A program made the translations under genes and the position numbers. A stretch of 64,000 nt of DNA, from NCBI RefSeq assembly GCF_001590925.1, contig NZ_BCTU01000027.1:1-64000 (forward strand), written 5' to 3'. The stretch comes from Serratia plymuthica NBRC 102599. GTDB lineage: Bacteria > Pseudomonadota > Gammaproteobacteria > Enterobacterales > Enterobacteriaceae. Below are positions 27,842 through 36,081 of the stretch, one piece after another (position 1 is the stretch's first letter; each line of letters begins with the position of its first letter). Under the pieces are notes generated by a model. That model was not told the origin of the DNA. It ran no database searches and saw nothing but the letters and a program-made list of their open reading frames with translations.

Positions 27842-28804
27842 TTATGCCAGGTCGGCAAACCGTCCCCGAATCTCCTCCTCCGGCAAATCCACGCCAATAA
27901 ACACCAGCGTACTGCGGCGCTCTTCCTCGGGCAGCCACTCGCGGTCCCAGTCGGCGTTATACAGCCGTTGCACGCCCTGGAACAGCAGCCGGCGCGGTTC
28001 ATCCCTGATCGACAAAATGCCCTTGTAGCGTAGCAGGCTGTCGGCGTATTCCAGCAGCAGGCCTTCCATCACTTCGGAAATCTGCATCAGTTCCAGCGGC
28101 TGGTCGTGGTACACCACGATCGACCGAATGTTGTTCTGCGGCTGCGGAATGCGGCGGAACAGCGGGGCGGGCGGCGTCAGGTTCAGCCTGTCGTTGAGCG
28201 TAAAGCCTTCGATGCCGAACAGCAGGCTCAGGTCGATATCGCCGTGCGTCACGGTGTAAACCGGCGCGCGGGCGTTCATCAGCTGCAGGCGTTGGGTCAG
28301 CGCCTCGCAGTCCGGCGCTACGTCGGTTTTGCTCAGCAGAATGCGGTCGGCGTAGCCCACCTGCGCCTGCGCGATGCTGAACTGGTTCAGTTGTTGATCG
28401 GCATGCGCGGCGTCCACCAGCGTGATGATGCCGTCCAGCAGGAAGCGTTCGCAAATGAGCTCATGCGAGAAAAAGGTCTGGGTGATCGGGCCGGGGTCGG
28501 CCATGCCGGTGCATTCGATGATTAGCCGGTCGAATGCCAACTGGCCGCTGTCTACGCCGTCCAGCAGATCCAGCAGCGCGTCGGCCAGTTCGTTGGCTTT
28601 GCTGCAGCAGATGCAGCCGTTGCTCAGGGTGGTGATGCGGCTGGCGCGGTCGCCAATCAGCGCGCTGTCGATCGGCACTTCGCCGAACTCGTTTTCGATA
28701 ACCGCAATCTTGTAGCCGTGGTCGGCGTTCAGAATATGGCGCAGCAGGGTGGTTTTGCCTGCGCCCAAAAAGCCGGTCAAAATGGTGACGGCGATGGGTT
28801 TCAT
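27842..28804 (-). CDS. yjiA: CobW/COG0523-family GTPase YjiA
   Basis: This 320-residue GTPase has P-loop GFLGAGKTTLL (residues 11-21), the metal-binding CICC motif (GCICCSKANEL) and SKTD guanine-specificity motif. COG0523 proteins insert or traffic metals; YjiA binds zinc and related metals, with a physiological role still unclear. It is the last gene of the btsT-yjiX-yjiA operon, as in E. coli, 22 bp after yjiX. Confidence 0.94.
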   Translation of the reverse strand: MKPIAVTILTGFLGAGKTTLLRHILNADHGYKIAVIENEFGEVPIDSALIGDRASRITTLSNGCICCSKANELADALLDLLDGVDSGQLAFDRLIIECTGMADPGPITQTFFSHELICERFLLDGIITLVDAAHADQQLNQFSIAQAQVGYADRILLSKTDVAPDCEALTQRLQLMNARAPVYTVTHGDIDLSLLFGIEGFTLNDRLNLTPPAPLFRRIPQPQNNIRSIVVYHDQPLELMQISEVMEGLLLEYADSLLRYKGILSIRDEPRRLLFQGVQRLYNADWDREWLPEEERRSTLVFIGVDLPEEEIRGRFADLA

Positions 28805-28826
28805 GTCGGGTCCTTATTGACTCAAA

Positions 28827-29030
28827 TCAGCAGCAGCGCATGCCGCCTTTGCCGTCGCCGCCGTAGCGGGCCTGCTGGCGTTCGCGGAAAAACTCTTTAT
28901 AGGTCATCACCGGCTTGTCCGGGTGGTTGTCTTTCATGTGCTGGACGTAGGTATCGTAGTCAGGCACGCCCACCAACATGCGCGCCGCCTGCCCGAGATA
29001 TTTCCCCGCCTGGCCGAGATTTCCGAACAT
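28827..29030 (-). CDS. yjiX: YbdD/YjiX family small protein
   Basis: This 67-residue protein ([17 protein letters not shown] at the start, Gly/Cys-rich end GGMRCC) belongs to the small family that accompanies CstA/BtsT pyruvate carriers and is thought to be needed for their function. The ATG at 29030 fits the family; a longer frame upstream runs towards the ERIC element. Confidence 0.92.
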   Translation of the reverse strand: MFGNLGQAGKYLGQAARMLVGVPDYDTYVQHMKDNHPDKPVMTYKEFFRERQQARYGGDGKGGMRCC

Positions 29031-29057
29031 GGCCTTCTCCCAAAAAATTACCCTGCG

Positions 29058-29179
29058 TACCCGTCGTCTTTCGAGCCGCAGCGGTGTTGGCTGCACTCAC
29101 GAACCCCAGTCACTTACTTGTGTAAGCTCCTGGGGGGCGCTCATTTGCCGCCTTGTTGCGGCTCGAAATCCATTGGGTA
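29058..29179 (-). repeat. ERIC element between btsT and yjiX
   Basis: About 122 bp with complementary ends (TTTCGAGCCGCA / TGCGGCTCGAAA) and the typical ERIC centre, CCCCAGTCACTTACTT then GTAAGCTCCTGG. It lies inside the transcribed spacer of the btsT-yjiX-yjiA operon, so the mRNA would carry a long hairpin there. A second copy is at 53379. Confidence 0.9.
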
Positions 29180-29220
29180 CTACTTAGCTTTCATTATGCA
29201 GGGTATCCGTTAAATCACCA

Positions 29221-31401
29221 TCAGTGCTGCGGCGAAACTTTGACGTCCCCCTCAGTTACGCCGTGGGATGGCGCTTCTTCGGGCACCGGCACGTACGGCG
29301 TTTCCTGGTCGCTGCGGTTCGGGTTTTTATACGCCGCCATCGCGGTTTTCACCCCGTAGAAGATGATGCTGTACACCACCAGCAGGAACAGAATGCTCAG
29401 CCCGGCGTTGGTGTAGTTGTTCACCACGATATGCTGCATGTTCGCCACCTGTTGGGCGCTCAGCTCGGCGCCGCCCTCGGCGATTTTGCGTTTGTACTCG
29501 CCGGCCTGGAAGAAGAAGCCTTCCAGCTGCGGGTTGTCGCTAAACAGCTTCAGGCCCAGCGCATAGGTGGTGCAGATCAGCAGCCACACCGCCGGCAGCA
29601 CGGTGACCCAAATGTATTGGGTGCGCTTCATCTTGATCAGCACCACGGTGCCCAACACCAGCGCCACGGCCGCCAGCATCTGGTTGGAGATGCCGAACAG
29701 CGGCCACAGGCTCTTCACGCCGCCGAGCGGATCGACCACCCCTTGGTACAGCAGGTAGCCCCACAGCCCCACGCAACCGGCGGTGCCGACGATACCGGCC
29801 ACCAACGAGTCGGTTTTTTTCAGGAAGGGCGCAAAGTTGCCCAGCAAGTCCTGCAGCATAAAGCGGCCGGAACGGGTGCCGGCGTCCAACGCGGTCAGGA
29901 TAAACAGCGCTTCGAACAGAATGCCGAAGTGATACCAGAAGCCCATATTGGCGCCAGGGATGATCTGGTGGAACACGTGGGCGATGCCCACCGCCAGCGT
30001 TGGCGCGCCACCGGCGCGGTTCAGCACCGAAGGCTCCCCGATGTCCTTGGCGGTTTGCAGGATCTGTTCCGGGCTGATGACGAAGCCCCAGGAACTGACG
30101 GTCGCCGCCGCGTGGGCGGTCACGTCTTTGAGCGACGCCATGATCATCGGCGCGTCTTCGGTGCCCAAACGGTGCAGGTCCGGCATGGTGATGCCCAATG
30201 CCGCCGGTGGAGTGTTCATGGCGAAGTACAGGCCCGGTTCGATGATCGAAGCCGCCACCAGCGCCATGATGGCGACGAAGGATTCCATCAGCATCGCGCC
30301 GTAACCGATAAAGCGCGCGTCTTTTTCATTGGCCAGCAGCTTCGGCGTGGTGCCGGATGCGATCAACGCATGGAAGCCGGAAACCGCGCCGCAGGCGATG
30401 GTGATGAACAGGAACGGGAACACCGAGCCTTTCCACACCGGGCCGGTGCCGTCGACAAACTGCGTCACCGCCGGCATTTTCAGCTCAGGGTTGAGGATCA
30501 CGATGCCAATCGCCAGCCCGACAATCACGCCAATCTTCAGGAAGGTGGCCAGATAATCGCGCGGCGCCAGGATCAGCCACACCGGCAGCAAGGCGGAGAC
30601 GAACGCATAGCCAATCAGCGTGAAGGTGATGGTGGTGTCTTTAAAGGTCAGCGCCGGGCCCCAGTACGGGTCCTGGGCGATAACGCCGCCGAACCAGATG
30701 GACGCCACCAGCAGCACAATGCCAATCACCGACACTTCACCCACCCGGCCGGGGCGCAGGAAGCGCATGTAAATGCCCATAAACAGCGCGATCGGCACGG
30801 TGGCGCAGACGGTGAACACGCCCCACGGGCTTTCCGCCAGGGCTTTCACCACGATCAGGGCCAGCACCGCCAGGATGATGATCATGATCAGGAAGCAGCC
30901 GAACAGCGCGATGGTGCCCGGCACCGGGCCCATTTCCTTTTTGATGATCTCGCCGAGCGAAGCGCCGTTGCGGCGCGAGGAGATGAACAGCACCATAAAG
31001 TCCTGCACCGCCCCCGCCAGCACCACGCCACCCAGCAGCCACAGTGTGCCGGGCAAGTAACCGACCTGCGCCGCCAGCACCGGGCCGACCAGCGGGCCTG
31101 CGCCGGCAATGGCGGCGAAGTGGTGGCCGAACAGCACGTTCTTGTTGGTCGGCACGTAGTTCAGGCCGTCGTTGTTGACCACCGCCGGGGTGGCGCGGAA
31201 GGCGTCCAGCTTCATCACCTTGGTGGCGATATACAGGCTGTAATACCGGTACGCCACCAGATACACCGCCACCGACGCGACGATGATCCACAGCGCACTG
31301 ATGTTTTCGCCACGGCGCAGCGCCACCACGCCCAGGCAGGAAGCACCGAGTATCCCCAGTAGCATCCACGGAATGTGTTTTAAAATCCCCTCTCGGTTCA
31401 T
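29221..31401 (-). CDS. btsT: Pyruvate/proton symporter BtsT (CstA family)
   Basis: This is a 726-residue inner-membrane carrier with more than 15 hydrophobic segments. The sequence follows E. coli BtsT (YjiY) and CstA throughout, including the conserved NVLFGHHFAAIAGAGPLVGP loop. It imports pyruvate and, in E. coli, is induced by the BtsSR two-component system; no such regulator gene is in the window. AAGGAC precedes the start. It heads the operon with yjiX and yjiA. Confidence 0.94.
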   Translation of the reverse strand: MNREGILKHIPWMLLGILGASCLGVVALRRGENISALWIIVASVAVYLVAYRYYSLYIATKVMKLDAFRATPAVVNNDGLNYVPTNKNVLFGHHFAAIAGAGPLVGPVLAAQVGYLPGTLWLLGGVVLAGAVQDFMVLFISSRRNGASLGEIIKKEMGPVPGTIALFGCFLIMIIILAVLALIVVKALAESPWGVFTVCATVPIALFMGIYMRFLRPGRVGEVSVIGIVLLVASIWFGGVIAQDPYWGPALTFKDTTITFTLIGYAFVSALLPVWLILAPRDYLATFLKIGVIVGLAIGIVILNPELKMPAVTQFVDGTGPVWKGSVFPFLFITIACGAVSGFHALIASGTTPKLLANEKDARFIGYGAMLMESFVAIMALVAASIIEPGLYFAMNTPPAALGITMPDLHRLGTEDAPMIMASLKDVTAHAAATVSSWGFVISPEQILQTAKDIGEPSVLNRAGGAPTLAVGIAHVFHQIIPGANMGFWYHFGILFEALFILTALDAGTRSGRFMLQDLLGNFAPFLKKTDSLVAGIVGTAGCVGLWGYLLYQGVVDPLGGVKSLWPLFGISNQMLAAVALVLGTVVLIKMKRTQYIWVTVLPAVWLLICTTYALGLKLFSDNPQLEGFFFQAGEYKRKIAEGGAELSAQQVANMQHIVVNNYTNAGLSILFLLVVYSIIFYGVKTAMAAYKNPNRSDQETPYVPVPEEAPSHGVTEGDVKVSPQH

Positions 31402-31862
31402 GAGGTGTCCTTAATATTCTAATCTGCAAAAAAATGAGTGAGTTAATCCGCTTATAAGATGTTTCAGGCGCGTGGCCCGGGTGCGAATAACGGTGGAGCC
31501 GTAGGTTTGGCAACAGCTCATCATTGCGGGTTAGGGAAAGGGAAGACATGTGAATTTCAGTCAGCGGTTCCCTGCGCTGGGTGAACGGTTGAAATGGGCA
31601 GGTGAGCGGTTGGGGGGCGTGTCGGCAAACCTGCTGCATGGGCAACACTTACCCGACAGCCGCTGCTGCCAATGCAGCAGTCAGCGATGGGCTTACGAAT
31701 CTGGATTACCAAATTTTTCAACCACATCCCGTGCCACAAGCCTTGGCACGCATCCTGCTAATCGGTTTATAACCAAATTGCGTTATTCAATATCTATAAA
31801 TCAATAATGGTTATATAAACGCCGCATAACGGCACCGACATTCAGAAAAAGGGAGAGGAAGC
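31402..31862. other. Divergent promoter region of btsT and sfnG
   Basis: Non-coding. The btsT-proximal half is GC-rich and the sfnG-proximal half turns AT-rich (about 31760-31830), as expected for two divergent promoters. I found no perfect operator. A short frame at 31550 lacks coding character. Confidence 0.5.
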
Positions 31863-32954
31863 ATGTCCAAATCGAACGAGCAGCAGCCCATCCAGTTTGC
31901 CTACTGGGTGCCGAACGTGTCCGGTGGGCTGGTGATCAGCAACATCCCGCAGCGTACCGGCTGGGATATCGGCTACAACCGCAAGCTGGCGCAAATCGCC
32001 GAGCGCGCCGGTTTTGACTACGCGCTGACCCAAATCCGCTTCACCGCCGGTTACGGGGCGGATAATCAGCATGAATCGGTAGCGTTCTCGCAGGCGCTGC
32101 TGGATTCCACCTCAAGGCTCAAGGTGATCGCCGCGCTGCTGCCGGGGCCGTGGAACCCCACGCTGGCAGCCAAGCAGATCGCCACCATCAGCCACCTGTC
32201 CGATGCGCGCATTGCGGTCAATATCGTCAGCGGCTGGTTCCGCGGCGAGTTCAAGGCCATCGGCGAGCCCTGGCTGGATCACGAGGAGCGCTACCTGCGT
32301 TCGGAAGAGTTTATCCGCTGCCTGCGCGGCATCTGGACCGAGCCCAGCTTCACCTTCGCCGGCGATTTTTATCGCTATCGCGACTACTCGCTCAAACCCA
32401 AACCGCTGGATCCGCTGCCGGAGATTTTCCAGGGCGGCAGCTCACGGGCAGCGCGCGACATGGCGGCGCGGGTGTCGGACTGGTATTTCACCAACGGCAA
32501 CAGCGTCGAGGGCATCAAGCAGCAGGTGGACGATCTCCAGACCAAGGCGACGGCCAACCATCACCGCGTGAAGGTCGGGGTGAACGGTTTTGTCATTGCG
32601 CGCGACACCGAGCAAGCAGCGCAGGCGGTATTGCAGGAGATCATCGACCACGCCAATCCGGCGGCGGTGAAAGGCTTCGAGCATGAAGTGAAGAACGCCG
32701 GGGCGGCGTCGCCGGAGGGCGAAGGCAACTGGGCCAAATCCAGCTTCGAGGATCTGGTGCAGTACAACGACGGCTTTAAAACCAACCTGATCGGCACCCC
32801 GCAGCAGATCGCCGAGCGCATCATCGCGCTGAAAGACGCCGGGGTGAACCTGATGCTGCTGGCGTTTCTGCATTTCCAGGAAGAGGTGGAGTTCTTCGGC
32901 AGAGAAGTGATCCCGCTGGTGCGTGAACTGGAACGCCAGCGGGCGGCAGCCTGA
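31863..32954 (+). CDS. sfnG: FMN-dependent dimethyl sulfone monooxygenase SfnG
   Basis: This 363-residue luciferase-like monooxygenase oxidises dimethyl sulfone to methanesulfinate with reduced FMN, giving access to organic sulfur. FAYWVPNVSGGLV, QIRFTAGYGA and IFQGGSSRAARDMAARVSDW agree closely with Pseudomonas SfnG. GGGAGAGG precedes the start. It is a single gene here: no flavin reductase or SfnR regulator is adjacent. Confidence 0.92.
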   Translation: MSKSNEQQPIQFAYWVPNVSGGLVISNIPQRTGWDIGYNRKLAQIAERAGFDYALTQIRFTAGYGADNQHESVAFSQALLDSTSRLKVIAALLPGPWNPTLAAKQIATISHLSDARIAVNIVSGWFRGEFKAIGEPWLDHEERYLRSEEFIRCLRGIWTEPSFTFAGDFYRYRDYSLKPKPLDPLPEIFQGGSSRAARDMAARVSDWYFTNGNSVEGIKQQVDDLQTKATANHHRVKVGVNGFVIARDTEQAAQAVLQEIIDHANPAAVKGFEHEVKNAGAASPEGEGNWAKSSFEDLVQYNDGFKTNLIGTPQQIAERIIALKDAGVNLMLLAFLHFQEEVEFFGREVIPLVRELERQRAAA

Positions 32955-32955
32955 A

Positions 32956-33657
32956 TCAGTAAATCTTTCTGGCGTTGATCCCGGCCGGGAAGAGGCCGGT
33001 GGCGAAGATGTGCCCGTTAACCTGCAACTGGTCGTCGGGCAGCATCTCCAGCGGGTACTCGTTGGCCAGATAGCTGAGGAAGTTATTACGGTCATCGAGC
33101 GCCTGAAAACCGATCAGATCATAGAAAAACAGCGACTCGATTAACCCGCGGTGCTCGGGGATCTGCCTGAGCAGCGCCGCCGACGGGAACGGCAGGTGAA
33201 AGAAGAACGCGCACGGGTTCAGCAACCCTTGTTCCTTCAGCGCCTGGCCGCAGGGCAGCAACTGGTAATCATCGATGCAGATGATGTCGCTTGGGCAAAC
33301 ATACTCGCAGGCGATGTCGGCGAAATGCAGGTTGAGCTGCCGGTAAGCCCGGTAATTCTCCGGCGTGAAATGCGCTTTCTCCGGCTGGTTGTGGAACACC
33401 GGCCACAGCCCATCGTGATAATAGCCCTGATAGTGGCGGCAAAACTCATCGACAGACAGCGGGAAAGTCACCTGTTCATAGCCGGCATTGTGCCGATAGC
33501 AGACCGGGCGCTCGCCAAAGTTCTGCACGTCGCCGTTCCAGCCCAGCCACAATCCCCGATCCGCCTCATTCGCGCCGTCGGGCGAAAGGGCCTGCGTGGC
33601 GCAGGCCAGATCCTTGCTGTCACACTGCTTATTCGAGATCAAAACCAAACGGGACAT
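32956..33657 (-). CDS. Half-length OtsA-like protein (degenerate GT20 N-domain)
   Basis: This is a 233-residue protein corresponding only to the N-terminal Rossmann domain of trehalose-6-phosphate synthase (about 470 residues); the UDP-glucose-binding half is absent. Several active-site positions have changed relative to E. coli OtsA: SNR is SNK, the Gly-rich loop near residue 20 is lost, HDYHLLP is DDYQLLP, while FHLPFP is kept. It ends naturally, two bases from the convergent sfnG stop, with no remaining OtsA sequence. It probably does not make trehalose phosphate and may bind a sugar or act as a partner. It ends the operon with a GNAT and a glutamine-synthetase-like gene. Confidence 0.75.
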   Translation of the reverse strand: MSRLVLISNKQCDSKDLACATQALSPDGANEADRGLWLGWNGDVQNFGERPVCYRHNAGYEQVTFPLSVDEFCRHYQGYYHDGLWPVFHNQPEKAHFTPENYRAYRQLNLHFADIACEYVCPSDIICIDDYQLLPCGQALKEQGLLNPCAFFFHLPFPSAALLRQIPEHRGLIESLFFYDLIGFQALDDRNNFLSYLANEYPLEMLPDDQLQVNGHIFATGLFPAGINARKIY

Positions 33658-33671
33658 GGTGTTTTCCTTAC

Positions 33672-34211
33672 TCAGTGCACAGACTGGGGGATATTGAGTG
33701 CGCCGCAGGGTTGATCAATCGCGGGCTGCGTGATGGTCCACACCCTGTCTGGCTGGTTGACCGGTTCATAGCCCACCTTGGCGTACAGCCACGGCGCCTG
33801 GCTGGCGTAGAGCATGATGCGGTGCAGCCCGCTCATGAGCGGATGTTCCAGGCAACTGTGCATCAGCCATTGCCCCAGCCCGTTGCCGCGGTATTCGGCA
33901 GTGATAAACACGTCGCTCAACCAGGCGAAGGTGGCGTGGTCCGTCACCACCCGGGCAAAACCGATCTGGCGTTTCTTTCGATACAGGCCGAAGCACAGAC
34001 TGTGGCGAATGGCGCTCTCCAGCGTGGCGCGGTCGATCCCCTGCGCCCAGTGCGAATGACGGAGAAAGTGATGAATAAAATCGATGTCTAATAGCCGGCG
34101 ATCGGTGCTGATCGTCAAGGCACCTTTATGCCAGGAGAAGAGCGGCCCATCATTTACTGCGTTCGGCTGATTATTATTGTCGGCTACTACCGACCGAGGT
34201 TGATGCTTCAT
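33672..34211 (-). CDS. GNAT-family N-acetyltransferase
   Basis: This 179-residue acetyltransferase contains the acetyl-CoA-binding segment YRGNGLGQWLM within VFITAEYRGNGLG. A long N-terminal extension (about 35 residues) precedes the domain. The ATG at 34211 has AGAGGA six bases upstream. It lies between the ligase gene (57 bp) and the half-OtsA gene (14 bp), so it probably acetylates an intermediate of the same pathway. Substrate unknown. Confidence 0.85.
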   Translation of the reverse strand: MKHQPRSVVADNNNQPNAVNDGPLFSWHKGALTISTDRRLLDIDFIHHFLRHSHWAQGIDRATLESAIRHSLCFGLYRKKRQIGFARVVTDHATFAWLSDVFITAEYRGNGLGQWLMHSCLEHPLMSGLHRIMLYASQAPWLYAKVGYEPVNQPDRVWTITQPAIDQPCGALNIPQSVH

Positions 34212-34268
34212 CGTCGTCCTCTGTGCATTGCCAATAAATAAGGTCGTCACCGTGACGAAACCACGGCG

Positions 34269-35648
34269 TTACAGCATCCAGCTTATTTCCGCCTCGGTGA
34301 CCTGTTCTTCGAAACGGCGCAATTCGGCGGTTTTGCAGGTGTGCCACAGCGCGGTAAACGCCGGGCCGAGCGTTTCGCGCAGCGGCAGGCTTTGCCGGAA
34401 CAGCGTTAGCGCTTCTTGCTGGTTCAGCGGCAGCGCCGCCGCGTCGTCGTTTTCATACCCGTTGCCGCAGGCCGCCGGGGGCAGCGGCAGTGCGTGCTCC
34501 AGCCCGTACAGCATGCCGCTCAGCATCGCCGCCACCGCCAGATAAGGGTTGGCGTCGGCGCCGGCCAACCGGTATTCGATCCGCTGGTTGGCGCTGTCGG
34601 CGCAGGGCAGACGCAGCGCCACCGTGCGGTTGTTGTGGCCCCAGGAGGCGCGCAGCGGCACGTGCATGCCTGGGCGGAAACGGCGGAACGCATTGATGTT
34701 CGGCGCGAATATCGCCATCGAGGCCGGCATCAGCGCCAGCATCCCGGCGATCGCCTGCGTCATGGTGGCGCTCAGTTCACCCGGTGTGCCGGCCAACAGG
34801 TTGTGGCCCTGTTCATCCTGCAGGCTGATATGAAAATGCAGACCGCTGCCGGCGGCCTGCGCGCAGGGCTTGGCCATAAAGCAGGCGTGCTGGTGGTGTT
34901 TTTCCGCCATCTGGCGCGTCAGCCGTTTCAGGGCCAGCACCTGGTCACAGGCTTCCAGCACCCGCGCACTGTGGTGCAGGTTCAACTCATACTGGCCGGA
35001 GGCGGCCTCGGCCACGATCCCCGTCAGCGGCAGCACCTGCAGCCGGGCCTGCTGCTCAATCTCATTGAGCAGCGCATGGTGGCGCTCCGGGGCATCGACA
35101 GAAAAACTCTGCGTTGGACAGGGGTTGGCCCCGGCGGGCTGTTGCTGCGGATCGTGCAGATAAAACTCCAGCTCGGCCGCCACCACCGGGTAATAGCCTT
35201 TGGCATGCAAGCGCGCGAGCACCTGTTGCAGCACCACGCGCGGTTCCAGCTCACAGGCGTCGCCATCGGCATTTTGCATCGTCAGCAGCAGTTGAGCATG
35301 GCGTTGCGGATCGCGGGCACAGGGCCGCAGCGTACCGGGTACCGGCAGGCACAAGCGATCCGGTTCGCCCGCCTGCTGGCCCAGCCCGCTTTCTTCGATC
35401 ACCCGCCCGCCGAGATCCATGGCGTAAATCGACAACGGGAAATAGCAGCCCTTATCCAGCGAGAACAGTTCGGCAACCGGCAGCCGCTTGCCGCGAAACT
35501 GGCCATTCAGATCGTTGAGATAAATATCGACGTGTTCGGTCTGCGGATAGCGCTGTAAATACTGTTCGACTTCTTTGCGAAACGAGCGCGACCGCGAGGC
35601 GGGAATATCCGCCAGCAGAGGGTTGAAACCAATAATATTAGAATACAT
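34269..35648 (-). CDS. Glutamine synthetase-family ligase (PuuA-like)
   Basis: This is a 459-residue ligase of the glutamine synthetase superfamily (AAELEFYLHD, GSGLHFHISLQD, RIEYRLAGADANPYLA). PuuA-type members join glutamate to amines such as putrescine. No other puu gene is adjacent, although a PuuB-like oxidase occurs at 59.6 kb. As first gene of a three-gene operon with a GNAT and a half-OtsA it may act on another amine or amino acid. Confidence 0.85.
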   Translation of the reverse strand: MYSNIIGFNPLLADIPASRSRSFRKEVEQYLQRYPQTEHVDIYLNDLNGQFRGKRLPVAELFSLDKGCYFPLSIYAMDLGGRVIEESGLGQQAGEPDRLCLPVPGTLRPCARDPQRHAQLLLTMQNADGDACELEPRVVLQQVLARLHAKGYYPVVAAELEFYLHDPQQQPAGANPCPTQSFSVDAPERHHALLNEIEQQARLQVLPLTGIVAEAASGQYELNLHHSARVLEACDQVLALKRLTRQMAEKHHQHACFMAKPCAQAAGSGLHFHISLQDEQGHNLLAGTPGELSATMTQAIAGMLALMPASMAIFAPNINAFRRFRPGMHVPLRASWGHNNRTVALRLPCADSANQRIEYRLAGADANPYLAVAAMLSGMLYGLEHALPLPPAACGNGYENDDAAALPLNQQEALTLFRQSLPLRETLGPAFTALWHTCKTAELRRFEEQVTEAEISWML

Positions 35649-36081
35649 GGCGGCCCCCGAGCTTAATGAAAAACGCGGGTTCAGTCATAAACAAGGTAGG
35701 GTATAAACACATGAGGCATCCGTCTCGTGAGGCCATATTGGCGATGTAATGATGTTATCCGTGGCCCTGAAAACTGTCTGTAAAAACGCCGTAACTTTAC
35801 CTGTCGTCGAGATAAAAATGGCGTAAAAATACCGTTTTTCGATGTTTTTAACGTGGAAAATTGTAGTGGGAAGGTCATTCGGTATTTGTGTTTTTTATTC
35901 CTTTGCTAATCTATATCTTGCTACTAAATCTAAGATATTGAATTGCCTTTCTGTGCAATATTTCATTGGCGGTTTTTTGCTGTTCTGGCGGTATTTTATA
36001 ACCTTGTGCCGAGATTTTTTACTTTTCATCGCTAAAAGCTATGTTTGTTGTTATGGCAAGGTGAGTAAGGAGTGCATAATA
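35649..36081. other. Intergenic region before the patatin gene
   Basis: Divergent spacer holding the promoters of the ligase operon (left) and the patatin gene (right). The patatin frame is open from 35842, but the composition there is unlike the gene and no ribosome-binding site supports an upstream start. Confidence 0.5.

Noticed and set aside
29224-31362. Open frame of 712 codons opposite btsT
   Set aside because: Antisense shadow: low-complexity His/Arg/Gln-rich product without signal or domain; btsT matches a known carrier over its full length.
31550-31807. Plus-strand frame of 85 codons between btsT and sfnG
   Set aside because: No conserved features or ribosome-binding site; it lies in a divergent promoter region.
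34416-35558. Open frame of 380 codons opposite the glutamine-synthetase-like gene
   Set aside because: Antisense shadow of a GC-rich gene; no recognisable domain and no ribosome-binding site.
35842-36081. 80-codon N-terminal extension of the patatin protein
   Set aside because: No ribosome-binding site at the upstream ATG, Cys/Phe-rich atypical sequence, and a strong AAGGAG site at the downstream start.
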